A stretch of DNA of 64,000 nucleotides from CAYJPV01 sp964372095 (lineage in GTDB: Bacteria > Acidobacteriota > Vicinamibacteria > Vicinamibacterales > JAKQTR01), in NCBI GenBank assembly GCA_964372095.1, contig CAYJPV010000003.1:124001-188000 (forward strand). The letters run 5' to 3'. A program made the position numbers and the translations under genes. Every line of letters begins with the position of its first letter. Position 1 is the first letter of the stretch. A model generated the notes under the pieces. The model made no database searches and was not told where the DNA came from. It worked only from the letters and a program-made list of their open reading frames with translations. Shown piece by piece: positions 1 to 7,403 of this stretch.

Positions 1-1236
1 GATGGGATCGAGGCGGGACGCGCGCCAGGCCGGCCACAGCCCGCTGAGGATGCCGGTAATCGTGAGGACCGCCGTCGCCACGATCACGACATCCGGGGTC
101 AGGACGAGGTGGATGTCGGTACTCCGGCTGGGGTCGCCAATGAGCGCGGCCAGGAACGGCCTGACCCCGGCAAACCGGACGATAACGGCCGTCATCAGGA
201 TGCCGACCAGCCCGCCGATGGAGGTGATGACAAGCGCCTCGGCCAGGAACTGAACCAGGATGTGCCGCCGGCGGGCGCCCAGCGCCTTGCGTACGCCAAT
301 CTCGCGCGTCCGCTCGGTCACCGACACCAGCATGATGTTCATCACGCCCACGCCGCCAATCAGCAACGTCAACGTGCCGATGAAGACCAGCACGATCTTC
401 AGGCCGGTCGCCATCCCGCCGACGGCCTCGCGGGCTTCCGCGCTGTCGTTGATCGCCAGGGCCCGTTCGTCGCGGGCGTCGAAGCGGTGCAGTTCGGCCA
501 GGGTTGCCCGCACCTGGCTCATGGCCTTCTCGTGGAACTGCGGTGCCAGTGTCTGGACGACGATCGTGTCCAGGAAGTCCTGGTGGAACAACTGCTCGGT
601 CACCGTGTACGGGATGAAGGCGCTGCGTTTGTCAGGCCAGAAGTAGCTGGAGAGCTGCGCTTTGTCCGCCAGCACCCCAATCACCTCGAACGAGAGGCCT
701 TTGATGCGCACCAGCTGCCCGACCGCCGGACTGTTGCCGAACAGCTTGCGCGCGACCTCGGTCCCGAGGAACACCACGCGCCGGCGGCGCTCCACGTCTT
801 CGGCGTTGAGGAAGCGGCCCTCACCCGGAATCTCCGAGCGCATGACGCCGTACTCGGGAGCCACGCCACGCACGCCGGCGGAGGTCTGCTTCGCCCCGAA
901 GGTCAACGGCAGCGTCTCGAAGATCTCGGGGCTGGCGTTCTTGACCAGGCCCAGCGCCCGCACGGGCTCGATATCCGAGAGCTTGAGGAACACCCGGCGG
1001 CCGGCCCGCTCTCCGCCGGCCTGCATGCTCGTCTGGCCGCCGTAGATCACTGCCGTGCCGTTCGAGAACGCGTTGCTGAAGCCGACAATCAGGGCGTTAT
1101 GAAAGCCGTTCCCGTACGCCATCATCGACGTCACGGTCACGATTCCCCACGCGATCCCGAGCATCGTCAAGCTGGCCCGGAACCGGTTGGTCAGCAGCGA
1201 GTGCCACGCCTGGGTGATGATTTCTATCAGCAGCAT
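1..1236 (-). CDS. MacB-like ABC transporter permease (3' part outside window)
   Basis: Inner-membrane permease of the MacB/FtsX type, expected to work with an ATPase and the HlyD/MacA-like adaptor encoded upstream. The product starts MLLIEIITQAWHSLLTNRFR, followed by a first membrane segment (LTMLGIAWGIVTVTSMM), a large periplasmic MacB_PCD-like domain, and then the FtsX core with the family signature GGVGVMNIMLVSVTERTREI and GVRKALGARRRHI. About 412 residues are visible; the last membrane segment and stop lie beyond the window edge. It is the third gene of a minus-strand set (adaptor, permease, permease), separated from the second by about 210 bp holding repeats and an assembly gap. No ATPase gene is visible, so it may lie to the left. 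Family is clear; substrate is unknown. Confidence 0.9.
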   Translation of the reverse strand, partial: MLLIEIITQAWHSLLTNRFRASLTMLGIAWGIVTVTSMMAYGNGFHNALIVGFSNAFSNGTAVIYGGQTSMQAGGERAGRRVFLKLSDIEPVRALGLVKNASPEIFETLPLTFGAKQTSAGVRGVAPEYGVMRSEIPGEGRFLNAEDVERRRRVVFLGTEVARKLFGNSPAVGQLVRIKGLSFEVIGVLADKAQLSSYFWPDKRSAFIPYTVTEQLFHQDFLDTIVVQTLAPQFHEKAMSQVRATLAELHRFDARDERALAINDSAEAREAVGGMATGLKIVLVFIGTLTLLIGGVGVMNIMLVSVTERTREIGVRKALGARRRHILVQFLAEALVITSIGGLVGILMTAVIVRFAGVRPFLAALIGDPSRSTDIHLVLTPDVVIVATAVLTITGILSGLWPAWRASRLDPI

Positions 1237-1253
1237 CTTCGGTGATCCAGGGC

Positions 1254-1310
1254 CAGTAGTAAGTAGTCAGTAGTCCTGGGGGTTGGGGGTTTGGGGGTGT
1301 TGGGTGGGGG
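1254..1310. repeat. Heptamer array (AGTAGTA/C units) running into a G-rich array
   Basis: Three 7-bp units AGTAGTA, AGTAGTC, AGTAGTC are followed at once by GGGGGTT-type units that degenerate to GGGGGTTT and GGGGGTGTT. The block lies just upstream of the first permease start. The G-rich part is mirrored by a C-rich array about 100 bp away on the other side of a gap. Confidence 0.8.
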
Positions 1311-1328
1311 AATGCCGGGTGTTTGGAA

Positions 1329-1362
1329 CCCCCCCCCCCCCCCCCCCCCCCCNNNNNNNNNN
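1329..1362. other. Poly-C run and 10-N assembly gap
   Basis: A run of about 24 C residues leads into ten N. The true length and content here are unknown. Similar poly-C/10-N joins occur near 41.3 kb and 48.2 kb. Confidence 0.95.
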
Positions 1363-1374
1363 GGTAATGGCAGT

Positions 1375-1384
1375 GGATGTCCCC
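1375..1384 (+). repeat. GGATGTCCCC element, copy 1
   Basis: GGATGTCCCC lies between inverted G/C heptamer arrays. Three more copies of this core (two exact, one GGATGTTCCCC on the other strand) lie beside G-rich heptamer arrays elsewhere in the window. Confidence 0.6.
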
Positions 1385-1413
1385 ACACCCCACGGCCCGG
1401 CGCGCACCCTTCA

Positions 1414-1445
1414 CCCCAATCCCCAACCCCCAACCCCCAATCCCC
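1414..1445 (-). repeat. CCCCAAT/CCCCAAC heptamer array
   Basis: Four 7-bp units (CCCCAAT, CCCCAAC, CCCCAAC, CCCCAAT) and a final CCCC. On the minus strand this reads as four-G tracts with TT/ATT loops, a textbook G-quadruplex pattern. It begins 2 bp after the TAG stop of the second permease. Confidence 0.9.
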
Positions 1446-1447
1446 AG

Positions 1448-2764
1448 CTACGCCCCGTCGTAGCGCAGGGCCTCGATCGGCGGCAGCATCGACGCCCGGC
1501 GAGCGGGGTACGTCGAGGCGGTGACGCCAATCAGGACGAGCAGCCCGATGGACCATGCGACGGTGGTCCAGGTGATGACCATCCCCGAGAAACGCATGGG
1601 CATGGGCGCCAGGTTGATCAACGCACACAGGCCGCTCCCGATCGCCAGCCCGATAGCGCCGCTCAGCACGGTCAGAAAGAGCCCCTCGCTGAAGAACTGC
1701 CACTGGATGCTGGTGGCCGTCGCCCCGATCGCCTTGCGGACGCCGATCTCGACGGTCCGCTCGCGCACGGCAATCAACATGATGTTCATCACGCCGATGC
1801 CGCCCAGCAGCAGCGTCACGACGCTGACGGCGAGGAAGAACTCGTCCATGCCTTCGATCATCTTGTCGAACATCACGGCTTCAACGGCCGTGTTCCAGAA
1901 ACTCACGGCCTCGATGTCGGTGGCATCGAACCCGTGGCGCCTGGCCAGCACGCGCCGGACGTCGTCTTCGACGAGACCGCGCGCGCCGAAGGCGAGGTAC
2001 TCGCCGATGGCGATCTTCCGGTCGATCTCCGCGCGAATCTGCTTCGTCACGGCCTCGTACGGCGCCGCGATCATCGCCGACAGGTGATCCGGCGTGTTCA
2101 GCTGTCCCGGGAGCGGGAAGTCCTTGCGCGCGGTCTCCCAGGGCATGAAGAACCGCTGGTCGTCCTGGCCCGTGTAGTTCGAGTCCTGCTCCTTCTTCCG
2201 GATCCGCCCGATGACGGTGTAGGGCAGGCCGTTCAGCGTGATCGAGGCGCCGACCGGGTCGCGGTCGGCGAACAACTGCTTCGACGCGTCGAAGCCGATC
2301 ACGAGTACGCGCCGGGCTTCGGCACAATCCTGCTCGCTGATGCCTCGTCCCCTGTCCACGTCGAGGGTTCTCAGATACTGGAAGATCGGCCAGATGCCGC
2401 TGATCTGCACCACGCTGGCGTTGTAGGCGCTCTTGGCTTTCAGGCCGCCCCGCATCAGTTCAGGGCTGATGTGCTCGATGAGTTTCGATTCCCGCCTGAC
2501 CGCGTAGAGGTCATCGATGGTCAGCCGGACCAGAGAACCTGCCCGTTCGCCGCCCGCCTGGAGACTGGTGCGCCCGTTCCGGATGATCAGGATGTTCTTG
2601 CCGAGTTCACGGAGCACCTTCTGATTGCCGCGCGCGAATCCCTCGCCGACGCCCGACAGCACGATGACGGAGATCACCCCCCAGACGATGCCGAACATCG
2701 TCAGGAAACTGCGCAGCTTGTTCGCCCGCAGGTTGGCGAAAGTCTGGCTCAGCACATCGCGCAT
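1448..2764 (-). CDS. MacB-like ABC transporter permease
   Basis: Second MacB/FtsX permease of the export cluster. It has an N-terminal membrane segment (LRSFLTMFGIVWGVISVIVL), a long periplasmic MacB_PCD-type domain, then three C-terminal membrane segments starting at GGIGVMNIMLIAVRERTVEI and GVRKAIGATATSI, the FtsX signature. I chose the internal ATG giving MRDVLSQTFANLRANKL because FtsX permeases normally begin this way and a GAGG precedes it; an in-frame ATG 36 bp upstream is possible. It starts 49 bp after the adaptor gene and is probably co-transcribed with it. Two permeases of this kind side by side may be alternative or heterodimer partners. The export substrate cannot be deduced. Confidence 0.9.
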   Translation of the reverse strand: MRDVLSQTFANLRANKLRSFLTMFGIVWGVISVIVLSGVGEGFARGNQKVLRELGKNILIIRNGRTSLQAGGERAGSLVRLTIDDLYAVRRESKLIEHISPELMRGGLKAKSAYNASVVQISGIWPIFQYLRTLDVDRGRGISEQDCAEARRVLVIGFDASKQLFADRDPVGASITLNGLPYTVIGRIRKKEQDSNYTGQDDQRFFMPWETARKDFPLPGQLNTPDHLSAMIAAPYEAVTKQIRAEIDRKIAIGEYLAFGARGLVEDDVRRVLARRHGFDATDIEAVSFWNTAVEAVMFDKMIEGMDEFFLAVSVVTLLLGGIGVMNIMLIAVRERTVEIGVRKAIGATATSIQWQFFSEGLFLTVLSGAIGLAIGSGLCALINLAPMPMRFSGMVITWTTVAWSIGLLVLIGVTASTYPARRASMLPPIEALRYDGA

Positions 2765-2813
2765 CGGTCTGCCTCGTAACGCATCGGACGCGGGCCCCAC
2801 ACGGCCGCCGCTC

Positions 2814-4001
2814 TTACTGCAGGACGACCTTCTGGCCTTCCGTCAGGCCGCTCACCACCTGGGTCCGCGTGCCGTTGCTGACCCCCACCTTGATGGCCTT
2901 CCGCTCGAGGCCGGTCTTGCTGGCCGGCGACACGACGTCCACGGATGCATTCCGCTGGGCGTCGTACACGATGGCGGCTTCTGGAATCACGAGGGCGGCC
3001 TTGTGCATCTCGAGGATGATCTCGGCGTTCGCCGTCATGTTGGCGAGCAGTTCGCCGGCGGCGTTATCGATCGACACGCGGACTTCGAAGCTGATGACGT
3101 TGTCCTTGTCAGTGCCCATCGGCGAGATCTGGGTGACCTTGCCGTCGAACTGCTTGTCGCGGAAGGTCTCGACCTTGATACGCGCGGGCTGGCCCAGGCG
3201 CACGGCACCGATGTCGGCTTCGTCCACGTTGCCCTTCACGTACACCTGGCTGATGTCGCCCAGCACCATCACGAGCGTGGCGTTGGCGCCGAGGTTCAGG
3301 ATCGACGACACCGGGCTGCCCAGTTCGACGGGGCGCGACAACACGACGCCATCGATCGGCGAGCGGATCGTCGCGTTGGTGAGCTCCTCTTCTGCGCGCT
3401 CGACCGCGGCCTGCGCCGCAGCCACGGCCGCCCGCGCCTGGGCCACGCGGGCCTGGGCAACCCCCAGCTGCGTCCGGGCGGCCAGTTGCCGGTTCGCGGC
3501 CTGTTCGAGGGCGCTACGGGCGTCATCCAGACCCTGCGGCGCAATCAGCTTCTCGCGCGACAGCTGTTCGGCCCGTTCCAGATTGCGACGGGCGAACGGC
3601 ACGTCGGGGCCTTCGGCCTCGACCTTGTTCTTCTCGAGTTCGGCCTGAGCCGCCGTCAGGTTGGCCTGGGCGCCCGTCAGCGCGGCGCGCGACTCGCGCG
3701 CCCTGGCCTCGAGGTTGTCTTTGTCGAGTTCGGCCAGTACCTGACCGACGTGGACCTTGGCTCCGACTTCCACCTTCAGGTCCTTGACGATCCCGTTGGC
3801 CTTCGACTTGATCTCGACTTTCGAAACGGGTTCGACACGGCCGGTGGCCACCACGGACTTGGCCACGTCCCCGCGCTCGACCGCCACGAGGCGCGACGGA
3901 TCGATGTTCGGACCCGAATCGCCGAACACCGCCCACCCGCCGGCTGCGAGGATGACGATGCCTACTACCGCGCCGGCCACGATCATGCGTGTCTTGGTCA
4001 C
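2814..4001 (-). CDS. HlyD/MacA-like periplasmic adaptor of an efflux pump
   Basis: Membrane-fusion protein that would link the MacB-like permeases to an outer-membrane channel. A single N-terminal anchor (MIVAGAVVGIVILAAGGWAVF) is followed by a biotinyl-lipoyl-like strand region (VATGRVEPVSKVEIKSKANG), a long Ala/Gln/Glu-rich coiled-coil hairpin roughly at residues 100-210, and beta-barrel regions including IRSPIDGVVLSRPVELGSPV. I chose the GTG start that reads VTKTRMIV because GGAGGAG lies 8 nt before it; a longer ATG version would add 31 residues with no such signal. It is the first gene of the minus-strand export operon. Specificity is unknown. Confidence 0.9.
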   Translation of the reverse strand: MTKTRMIVAGAVVGIVILAAGGWAVFGDSGPNIDPSRLVAVERGDVAKSVVATGRVEPVSKVEIKSKANGIVKDLKVEVGAKVHVGQVLAELDKDNLEARARESRAALTGAQANLTAAQAELEKNKVEAEGPDVPFARRNLERAEQLSREKLIAPQGLDDARSALEQAANRQLAARTQLGVAQARVAQARAAVAAAQAAVERAEEELTNATIRSPIDGVVLSRPVELGSPVSSILNLGANATLVMVLGDISQVYVKGNVDEADIGAVRLGQPARIKVETFRDKQFDGKVTQISPMGTDKDNVISFEVRVSIDNAAGELLANMTANAEIILEMHKAALVIPEAAIVYDAQRNASVDVVSPASKTGLERKAIKVGVSNGTRTQVVSGLTEGQKVVLQ

Positions 4002-4307
4002 GAGACTGCTCCTCCAGGCGTTCCAGCCGCCCTCGCGGCCCTGGGTAGGAATACGCGCGGCAACACGACGGGGTTCCCGACGGCCGATCGACACGCGCCG
4101 CTGACTTGTGACGATTGGATGTTGGACGAGAGCGTGTCATCAAGGGTTTACAGCGTTCTGCGGACGCGCCGTGATAAACTGGGGGCATCCCAATTGATAG
4201 TCGCGGCCGGCGATCTCGCCCGCATGTGGCGAGCAAGCCGTCCGGCTATCCAGGGACACCGGCGGGGCAAGTGGGCTCCGTCGCCGAGAACGTGAGTGGT
4301 GAAAGTC
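4002..4307. other. Intergenic region between divergent adaptor and DUF2934 genes
   Basis: About 306 bp without a convincing gene. On the plus strand TTTACA (4147-4152) is followed by GATAAA (4173-4178), but the 20-bp spacing is poor for a promoter. I see no tandem repeat or strong hairpin. Promoters for both flanking genes should be here but are not clearly readable. Confidence 0.5.
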
Positions 4308-4649
4308 ATGGCAAAGAAGACACTGAAATCCGCAGCACAGGACGTGACCAGACCGGCCGTTCGCAGGAGCCGGACGACGAAGCCCGCCAGCACGCCGGTG
4401 ACCGCCGGCCCAGTCCGCCGCGCGTCGAGCAGCCGGACGAAAAAGCCGGCCGCGATGGCGGTGGCCGACGATCGGGGCATGAGCGCCATCGTGGCCGCCG
4501 AAGTTCTGGCCGCCGCCCCGGAACCGACGTATGACGAAGTCGCCACGCGCGCCTACTATGTCTACCTCCGCCGCAGCGGCGCCCCCGGCAACCCGGACCA
4601 CGACTGGTTGGTGGCCCTCGACGAACTGCGCCGCGAGCGGGGGATCTAG
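4308..4649 (+). CDS. DUF2934 domain protein with basic N-terminal tail
   Basis: A 113-residue protein. The first ~60 residues are Lys/Arg/Ala/Pro-rich and probably disordered. The C-terminal ~45 residues (EVATRAYYVYLRRSG, then DHDWLVALDELRRERGI) match the DUF2934 pattern, a small domain of unknown function. The ATG reading MAKKTLKSAAQ was chosen; an in-frame GTG 12 bp earlier is also possible, and neither has a strong ribosome-binding site. The TAG stop is followed within 6 bp by a G-rich heptamer array. The basic tail could bind nucleic acid, but that is only inference. Confidence 0.75.
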   Translation: MAKKTLKSAAQDVTRPAVRRSRTTKPASTPVTAGPVRRASSSRTKKPAAMAVADDRGMSAIVAAEVLAAAPEPTYDEVATRAYYVYLRRSGAPGNPDHDWLVALDELRRERGI

Positions 4650-4654
4650 GGACC

Positions 4655-4677
4655 GGGGATTGGGGATTGGGGGTTGG
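4655..4677 (+). repeat. GGGGATT/GGGGGTT heptamer array
   Basis: Units GGGGATT, GGGGATT, GGGGGTT and GG, starting 6 bp after a TAG stop. The stretch from the stop onward is almost identical to the one after the TAG of the glutaminyl cyclotransferase gene near 62.79 kb. It is an inverted partner of the array at 4758-4789. Confidence 0.9.
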
Positions 4678-4737
4678 AGAAGGCACCCCAGTCCCCGCCC
4701 CCCGTTCGTGGTCCGCACGCGGCTCGTTGCGTCACCC

Positions 4738-4748
4738 GGGGAACATCC
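4738..4748 (-). repeat. GGATGTTCCCC element, copy 2
   Basis: On the minus strand this reads GGATGTTCCCC, 9 bp beyond a G-rich heptamer array, the same order as in the other copies. Confidence 0.55.
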
Positions 4749-4757
4749 GTCGTGTTT

Positions 4758-4789
4758 CCCCAACCCCCAATCCCCAACCCCCAATCCCC
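4758..4789 (-). repeat. CCCCAAC/CCCCAAT heptamer array
   Basis: Four alternating 7-bp units plus CCCC, the inverted partner of the array at 4655-4677. It ends 3 bp before the TACAAT box of the ligase gene. The minus strand has G-quadruplex potential. Confidence 0.9.
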
Positions 4790-4792
4790 AGT

Positions 4793-4798
4793 TACAAT
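4793..4798 (+). promoter_or_regulatory. -10-like box TACAAT of the ligase gene
   Basis: TACAAT ends 8 nt before the ATG, so a transcript would start at or within 1-2 nt of the start codon. No Shine-Dalgarno sequence is present, consistent with a leaderless mRNA. Confidence 0.5.
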
Positions 4799-4806
4799 CG
4801 TCGCCA

Positions 4807-6843
4807 ATGGGCACCCCTTGGCGTGATGACCCGGCCCGCGTGCGTCCGATGCTGGCGTCGCTCGCCGACGCGTCCCTGACAGACCCGCATCTCGCCTACG
4901 AACTGAAGTACGACGGGATTCGCGCCCTGGTCGCCCTCGACCCGCGCGGGCAGCCGGCCAGGGCGGTCGTCTACTCCAGGACCGGCAACGAGAAGTCAGG
5001 ACAGTTCCCTGAACTTGTGCGCGAATTCGATCGCGTGGCTCGCACGCTTGCGGGTCCGCTGCTCCTCGACGGCGAAATCGTGGCACTCGACGACGCCGGT
5101 CAGCCGACCAGTTTCACGGCGCTGCAAGACCGGCTGCAGGTTCGGGGCGTGCGCCGGACGCACGCGAAGGCCGCCGCGAGACCAGCGGCGTTCGTGGCCT
5201 TCGACATCCTGCGCGATGGAGACGATGACCTGCGAGGGTTGCCGCTGTCGGCGCGCCGCCTCCGTCTGGAACGTGTCTGGACCGACACCGGCTCCCCCCT
5301 CCTGCGCCTCAGTGAATTTGTGGCGGGCGACGGCACGGCCCTTATGGCACGGGCCACCAGCGACGGATGGGAAGGCCTGGTCGCCAAGCACCTCGACTCG
5401 CGTTACCAGGCCGGCACACGCACCACGGACTGGAAGAAGCTCAAACTGGTCCTGCGCCAGGAGTTCGTCGTCGGCGGATGGACCGTCCGCCGCGGGACAA
5501 AGAAAGCTGTCGGAGCCCTGCTGCTCGGCAAGCCCCGGGGCCGAGCCCTCACCTTCGTGGGGTCGGTCGGCAGCGGATTCGATCACGCCGAACTCGACCG
5601 CCTTTCGACACTGCTGACACCGCTGGAGACCCCGCGCAGGCCGTTCGCGGATCCACCCGATCCATCCGAACCCGTTCACTGGGTGAAACCCGTCCTGGTT
5701 GCCGAGGTGAAATTCGCCGAGTGGACACCCCACGGCCATCTGCGCCATCCCGTGTACCTGGGACTGCGCGACGATGTAGCGCCTGCGGCTGCAGGACGGG
5801 ACGCCGCGCCAACGCGAAGCCGGGCGCGGGACGAGGCGCGATCCGCCAGTACACGGGCGGATTCCGACGAACGCATCAGGGATGCCGTCATCGGGCAGAT
5901 CGAAGAACTGGAACGAGGTCGCGGAGCCGGCGCGATCGTGCTGCCGGATGGCGCCCCGCTGGAACTGACGAACCTCGGCAAGGTGTTCTGGCCTGCGGCG
6001 CGGCTCACCAAGGGCGACCTGCTCCGGTACTACGTGCGGGTCGCACCGTTCCTGTTGCCCGTTGTCGCGGACCGCCCCCTGGTCATGAAGCGCCTGCCGA
6101 ATGGTGTCGCGGGAAAGTCGTTCTACCAGCAGCGCGGTCCCGAACACGCGCCGCCGGGTGTGCGCGTGGAGACGGTTGATGGCGACACCGATGTGCCCAA
6201 CCGGGCCGTCGGCGGCTCGTTGCGCACGCTGCTCTATCTGGCCCAGCTGGCCGTGATCTCGCAGGACCCCTGGTTCTCGCGCGTGCAGTCGCCTGACAGC
6301 CCCGACTTCGTGGCCTTCGACCTGGATCCCATGCCCGGCGTCAGTTTCAGCCAGGTCCGGGACGTGGCGCGATGGGTGCGGGACGAACTCGGCACGCTTG
6401 GCATCGACGGGGCGCTGAAGACCTCGGGGGCGAGCGGCGTACACATCTTCGTCCGGCTCCCGCCGGGCCTGCCGTACGACGCGGGCCTGATCTTCGCGCA
6501 AATCGTCGCGACGATGGTGGCGCACAAACATCCGTCGCTCGCCACGGTCGAACGGACCGTACAGTCGCGAGGGCGGAAGGTGTACGTGGACTACCTGCAG
6601 AACATCAGGGGCAAGTCGCTGGCCTGCGCGTACAGCGCGCGCGGGTCCGACTTCGCCGGCGTCTCGACGCCGTTGGCGTGGGACGAACTGGACGCCGGCG
6701 TCGATCCCCGCGACTTCACGATCGTGAACGCTCCGGCGCGCTTCGCGCAGGTGGGCGACCGATGGGCCGCCGCGCTGGCCGGCCGGCCGGCGGATCTCAG
6801 TGCGGTGTTCCGGTACGCGGAGGGGGGAGACAGTAGTAAGTAG
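4807..6843 (+). CDS. ligD: LigD-type ATP-dependent DNA ligase / primase-polymerase fusion
   Basis: Bifunctional DNA repair enzyme of the bacterial end-joining type, 678 residues. The N-terminal half is an ATP-dependent ligase: motif I YELKYDGIRA with the lysine at residue 34 as the likely adenylation site, then DGEIV, EGLVAKHLDSRY and DWKKLKL. The C-terminal ~300 residues are a LigD polymerase/primase domain: LTNLGKVFWP, FDLDP (catalytic aspartates), TSGASGVHIF and VYVDYLQN. The phosphoesterase domain of mycobacterial and Pseudomonas LigD is absent. The start was chosen at MGTPWRDDPARVRPML, just after the TACAAT box. The last codons and TAG stop (S-S-K-stop) lie inside an AGTAGTA array. No Ku gene is visible in the window. 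Confidence 0.92.
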   Translation: MGTPWRDDPARVRPMLASLADASLTDPHLAYELKYDGIRALVALDPRGQPARAVVYSRTGNEKSGQFPELVREFDRVARTLAGPLLLDGEIVALDDAGQPTSFTALQDRLQVRGVRRTHAKAAARPAAFVAFDILRDGDDDLRGLPLSARRLRLERVWTDTGSPLLRLSEFVAGDGTALMARATSDGWEGLVAKHLDSRYQAGTRTTDWKKLKLVLRQEFVVGGWTVRRGTKKAVGALLLGKPRGRALTFVGSVGSGFDHAELDRLSTLLTPLETPRRPFADPPDPSEPVHWVKPVLVAEVKFAEWTPHGHLRHPVYLGLRDDVAPAAAGRDAAPTRSRARDEARSASTRADSDERIRDAVIGQIEELERGRGAGAIVLPDGAPLELTNLGKVFWPAARLTKGDLLRYYVRVAPFLLPVVADRPLVMKRLPNGVAGKSFYQQRGPEHAPPGVRVETVDGDTDVPNRAVGGSLRTLLYLAQLAVISQDPWFSRVQSPDSPDFVAFDLDPMPGVSFSQVRDVARWVRDELGTLGIDGALKTSGASGVHIFVRLPPGLPYDAGLIFAQIVATMVAHKHPSLATVERTVQSRGRKVYVDYLQNIRGKSLACAYSARGSDFAGVSTPLAWDELDAGVDPRDFTIVNAPARFAQVGDRWAAALAGRPADLSAVFRYAEGGDSSK

Positions 6844-6876
6844 TAAGTAGTAAGTAGTAAGTAGTAAGTAGTCAGT
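6832..6876 (+). repeat. AGTAGTA heptamer array overlapping the ligD stop
   Basis: Five AGTAGTA units, one AGTAGTC and a final AGT. The ligD stop codon (6841-6843) is inside the array, so the array encodes the last residues of the ligase. Its distal end is complementary, with two mismatches in 14, to the start of the next array. Confidence 0.95.
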
Positions 6877-6911
6877 GGGAGGGCATCAAGCCCGAAGCCT
6901 ACTGCCTACTT
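6863..6911. terminator. Long hairpin between convergent ligD and usp genes
   Basis: The end of the AGTAGTA array (AAGTAGTCAGTGGG) pairs with the start of the following array (CCTACTGCCTACTT), and a perfect GGGC-ATCAA-GCCC hairpin is nested in the loop. It sits between convergent genes, as expected for a bidirectional terminator, but it lacks a T tract. Confidence 0.45.
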
Positions 6912-6925
6912 CCTACTGCCTACTT
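6898..6925. repeat. CCTACTG/CCTACTT heptamer array
   Basis: Four alternating 7-bp units. On the minus strand they read CAGTAGG and AAGTAGG, related to the AGTAGTA array in inverted orientation. It lies 26 bp beyond the stop of the universal stress protein gene. Confidence 0.85.
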
Positions 6926-6951
6926 CTGCCCTTGCTTCTTCAGGCATCCCC

Positions 6952-7377
6952 CTACCCTCCCGCCTTCAGCAGCAGGACGGGCACGGCGACTTCGTGGCGC
7001 ACCTTGTCGACTGTCGCGCCGAGGACGAGGTCTTTGAGGAACTTGTGGCCGTGGGTGGCCATGGCCACCAGATCCACGGGCTCCGTCTGGGTGATCCGGA
7101 TGATCTCGGCTGCGGGCTCGCCCATGGCCAGGCGCGTCTCCACGGTGAAGCCCTCGCCGGCCAGGGTCGCGCGCAACTGTTCCAGGTACGCGCGGTCCGC
7201 CTGAATCTCGGGCGACTCGCGCAGTTTCAGTTCGTCGTACGCCCGGGCAACCCAGCCGTCGGCCACGTGCACCAGGAGCAGGCTGGACCCGCACATACGC
7301 GCGAGCGGCCTGATGTGCGCGAGGATGGCGTTGTCGGCCGACGAGTGTTCAACCGCGACGAGAATACGCTTGTACAT
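6952..7377 (-). CDS. Universal stress protein (UspA family)
   Basis: Small soluble UspA-fold protein of 141 residues. It starts MYKRILVAVEHSSADNAIL (strand 1 with its conserved Asp replaced by Glu), continues with LLLVHVADGW and TRLAMGEPAAEII, and ends VDLVAMATHGHKFLKDLVLG then AVPVLLLKAG. The nucleotide-binding motif (G-2x-G-9x-G-S/T) is only partly kept: the second glycine and the final Ser/Thr are changed, so ATP binding is uncertain. It lies 26 bp downstream of the Mn/Fe transporter gene on the same strand and is probably co-transcribed with it. Nramp-Usp pairing may reflect a metal or oxidative stress response; that is inference. Confidence 0.88.
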   Translation of the reverse strand: MYKRILVAVEHSSADNAILAHIRPLARMCGSSLLLVHVADGWVARAYDELKLRESPEIQADRAYLEQLRATLAGEGFTVETRLAMGEPAAEIIRITQTEPVDLVAMATHGHKFLKDLVLGATVDKVRHEVAVPVLLLKAGG

Positions 7378-7403
7378 CGATGATCTCCGCTGCTCCGCGC
7401 GGC

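Noticed and set aside
109..1245. Plus-strand open frame of 378 codons opposite the first permease
   Set aside because: It is a high-GC shadow: His/Asp/Arg/Gln-rich with no domain, while the minus strand encodes a clear FtsX permease.
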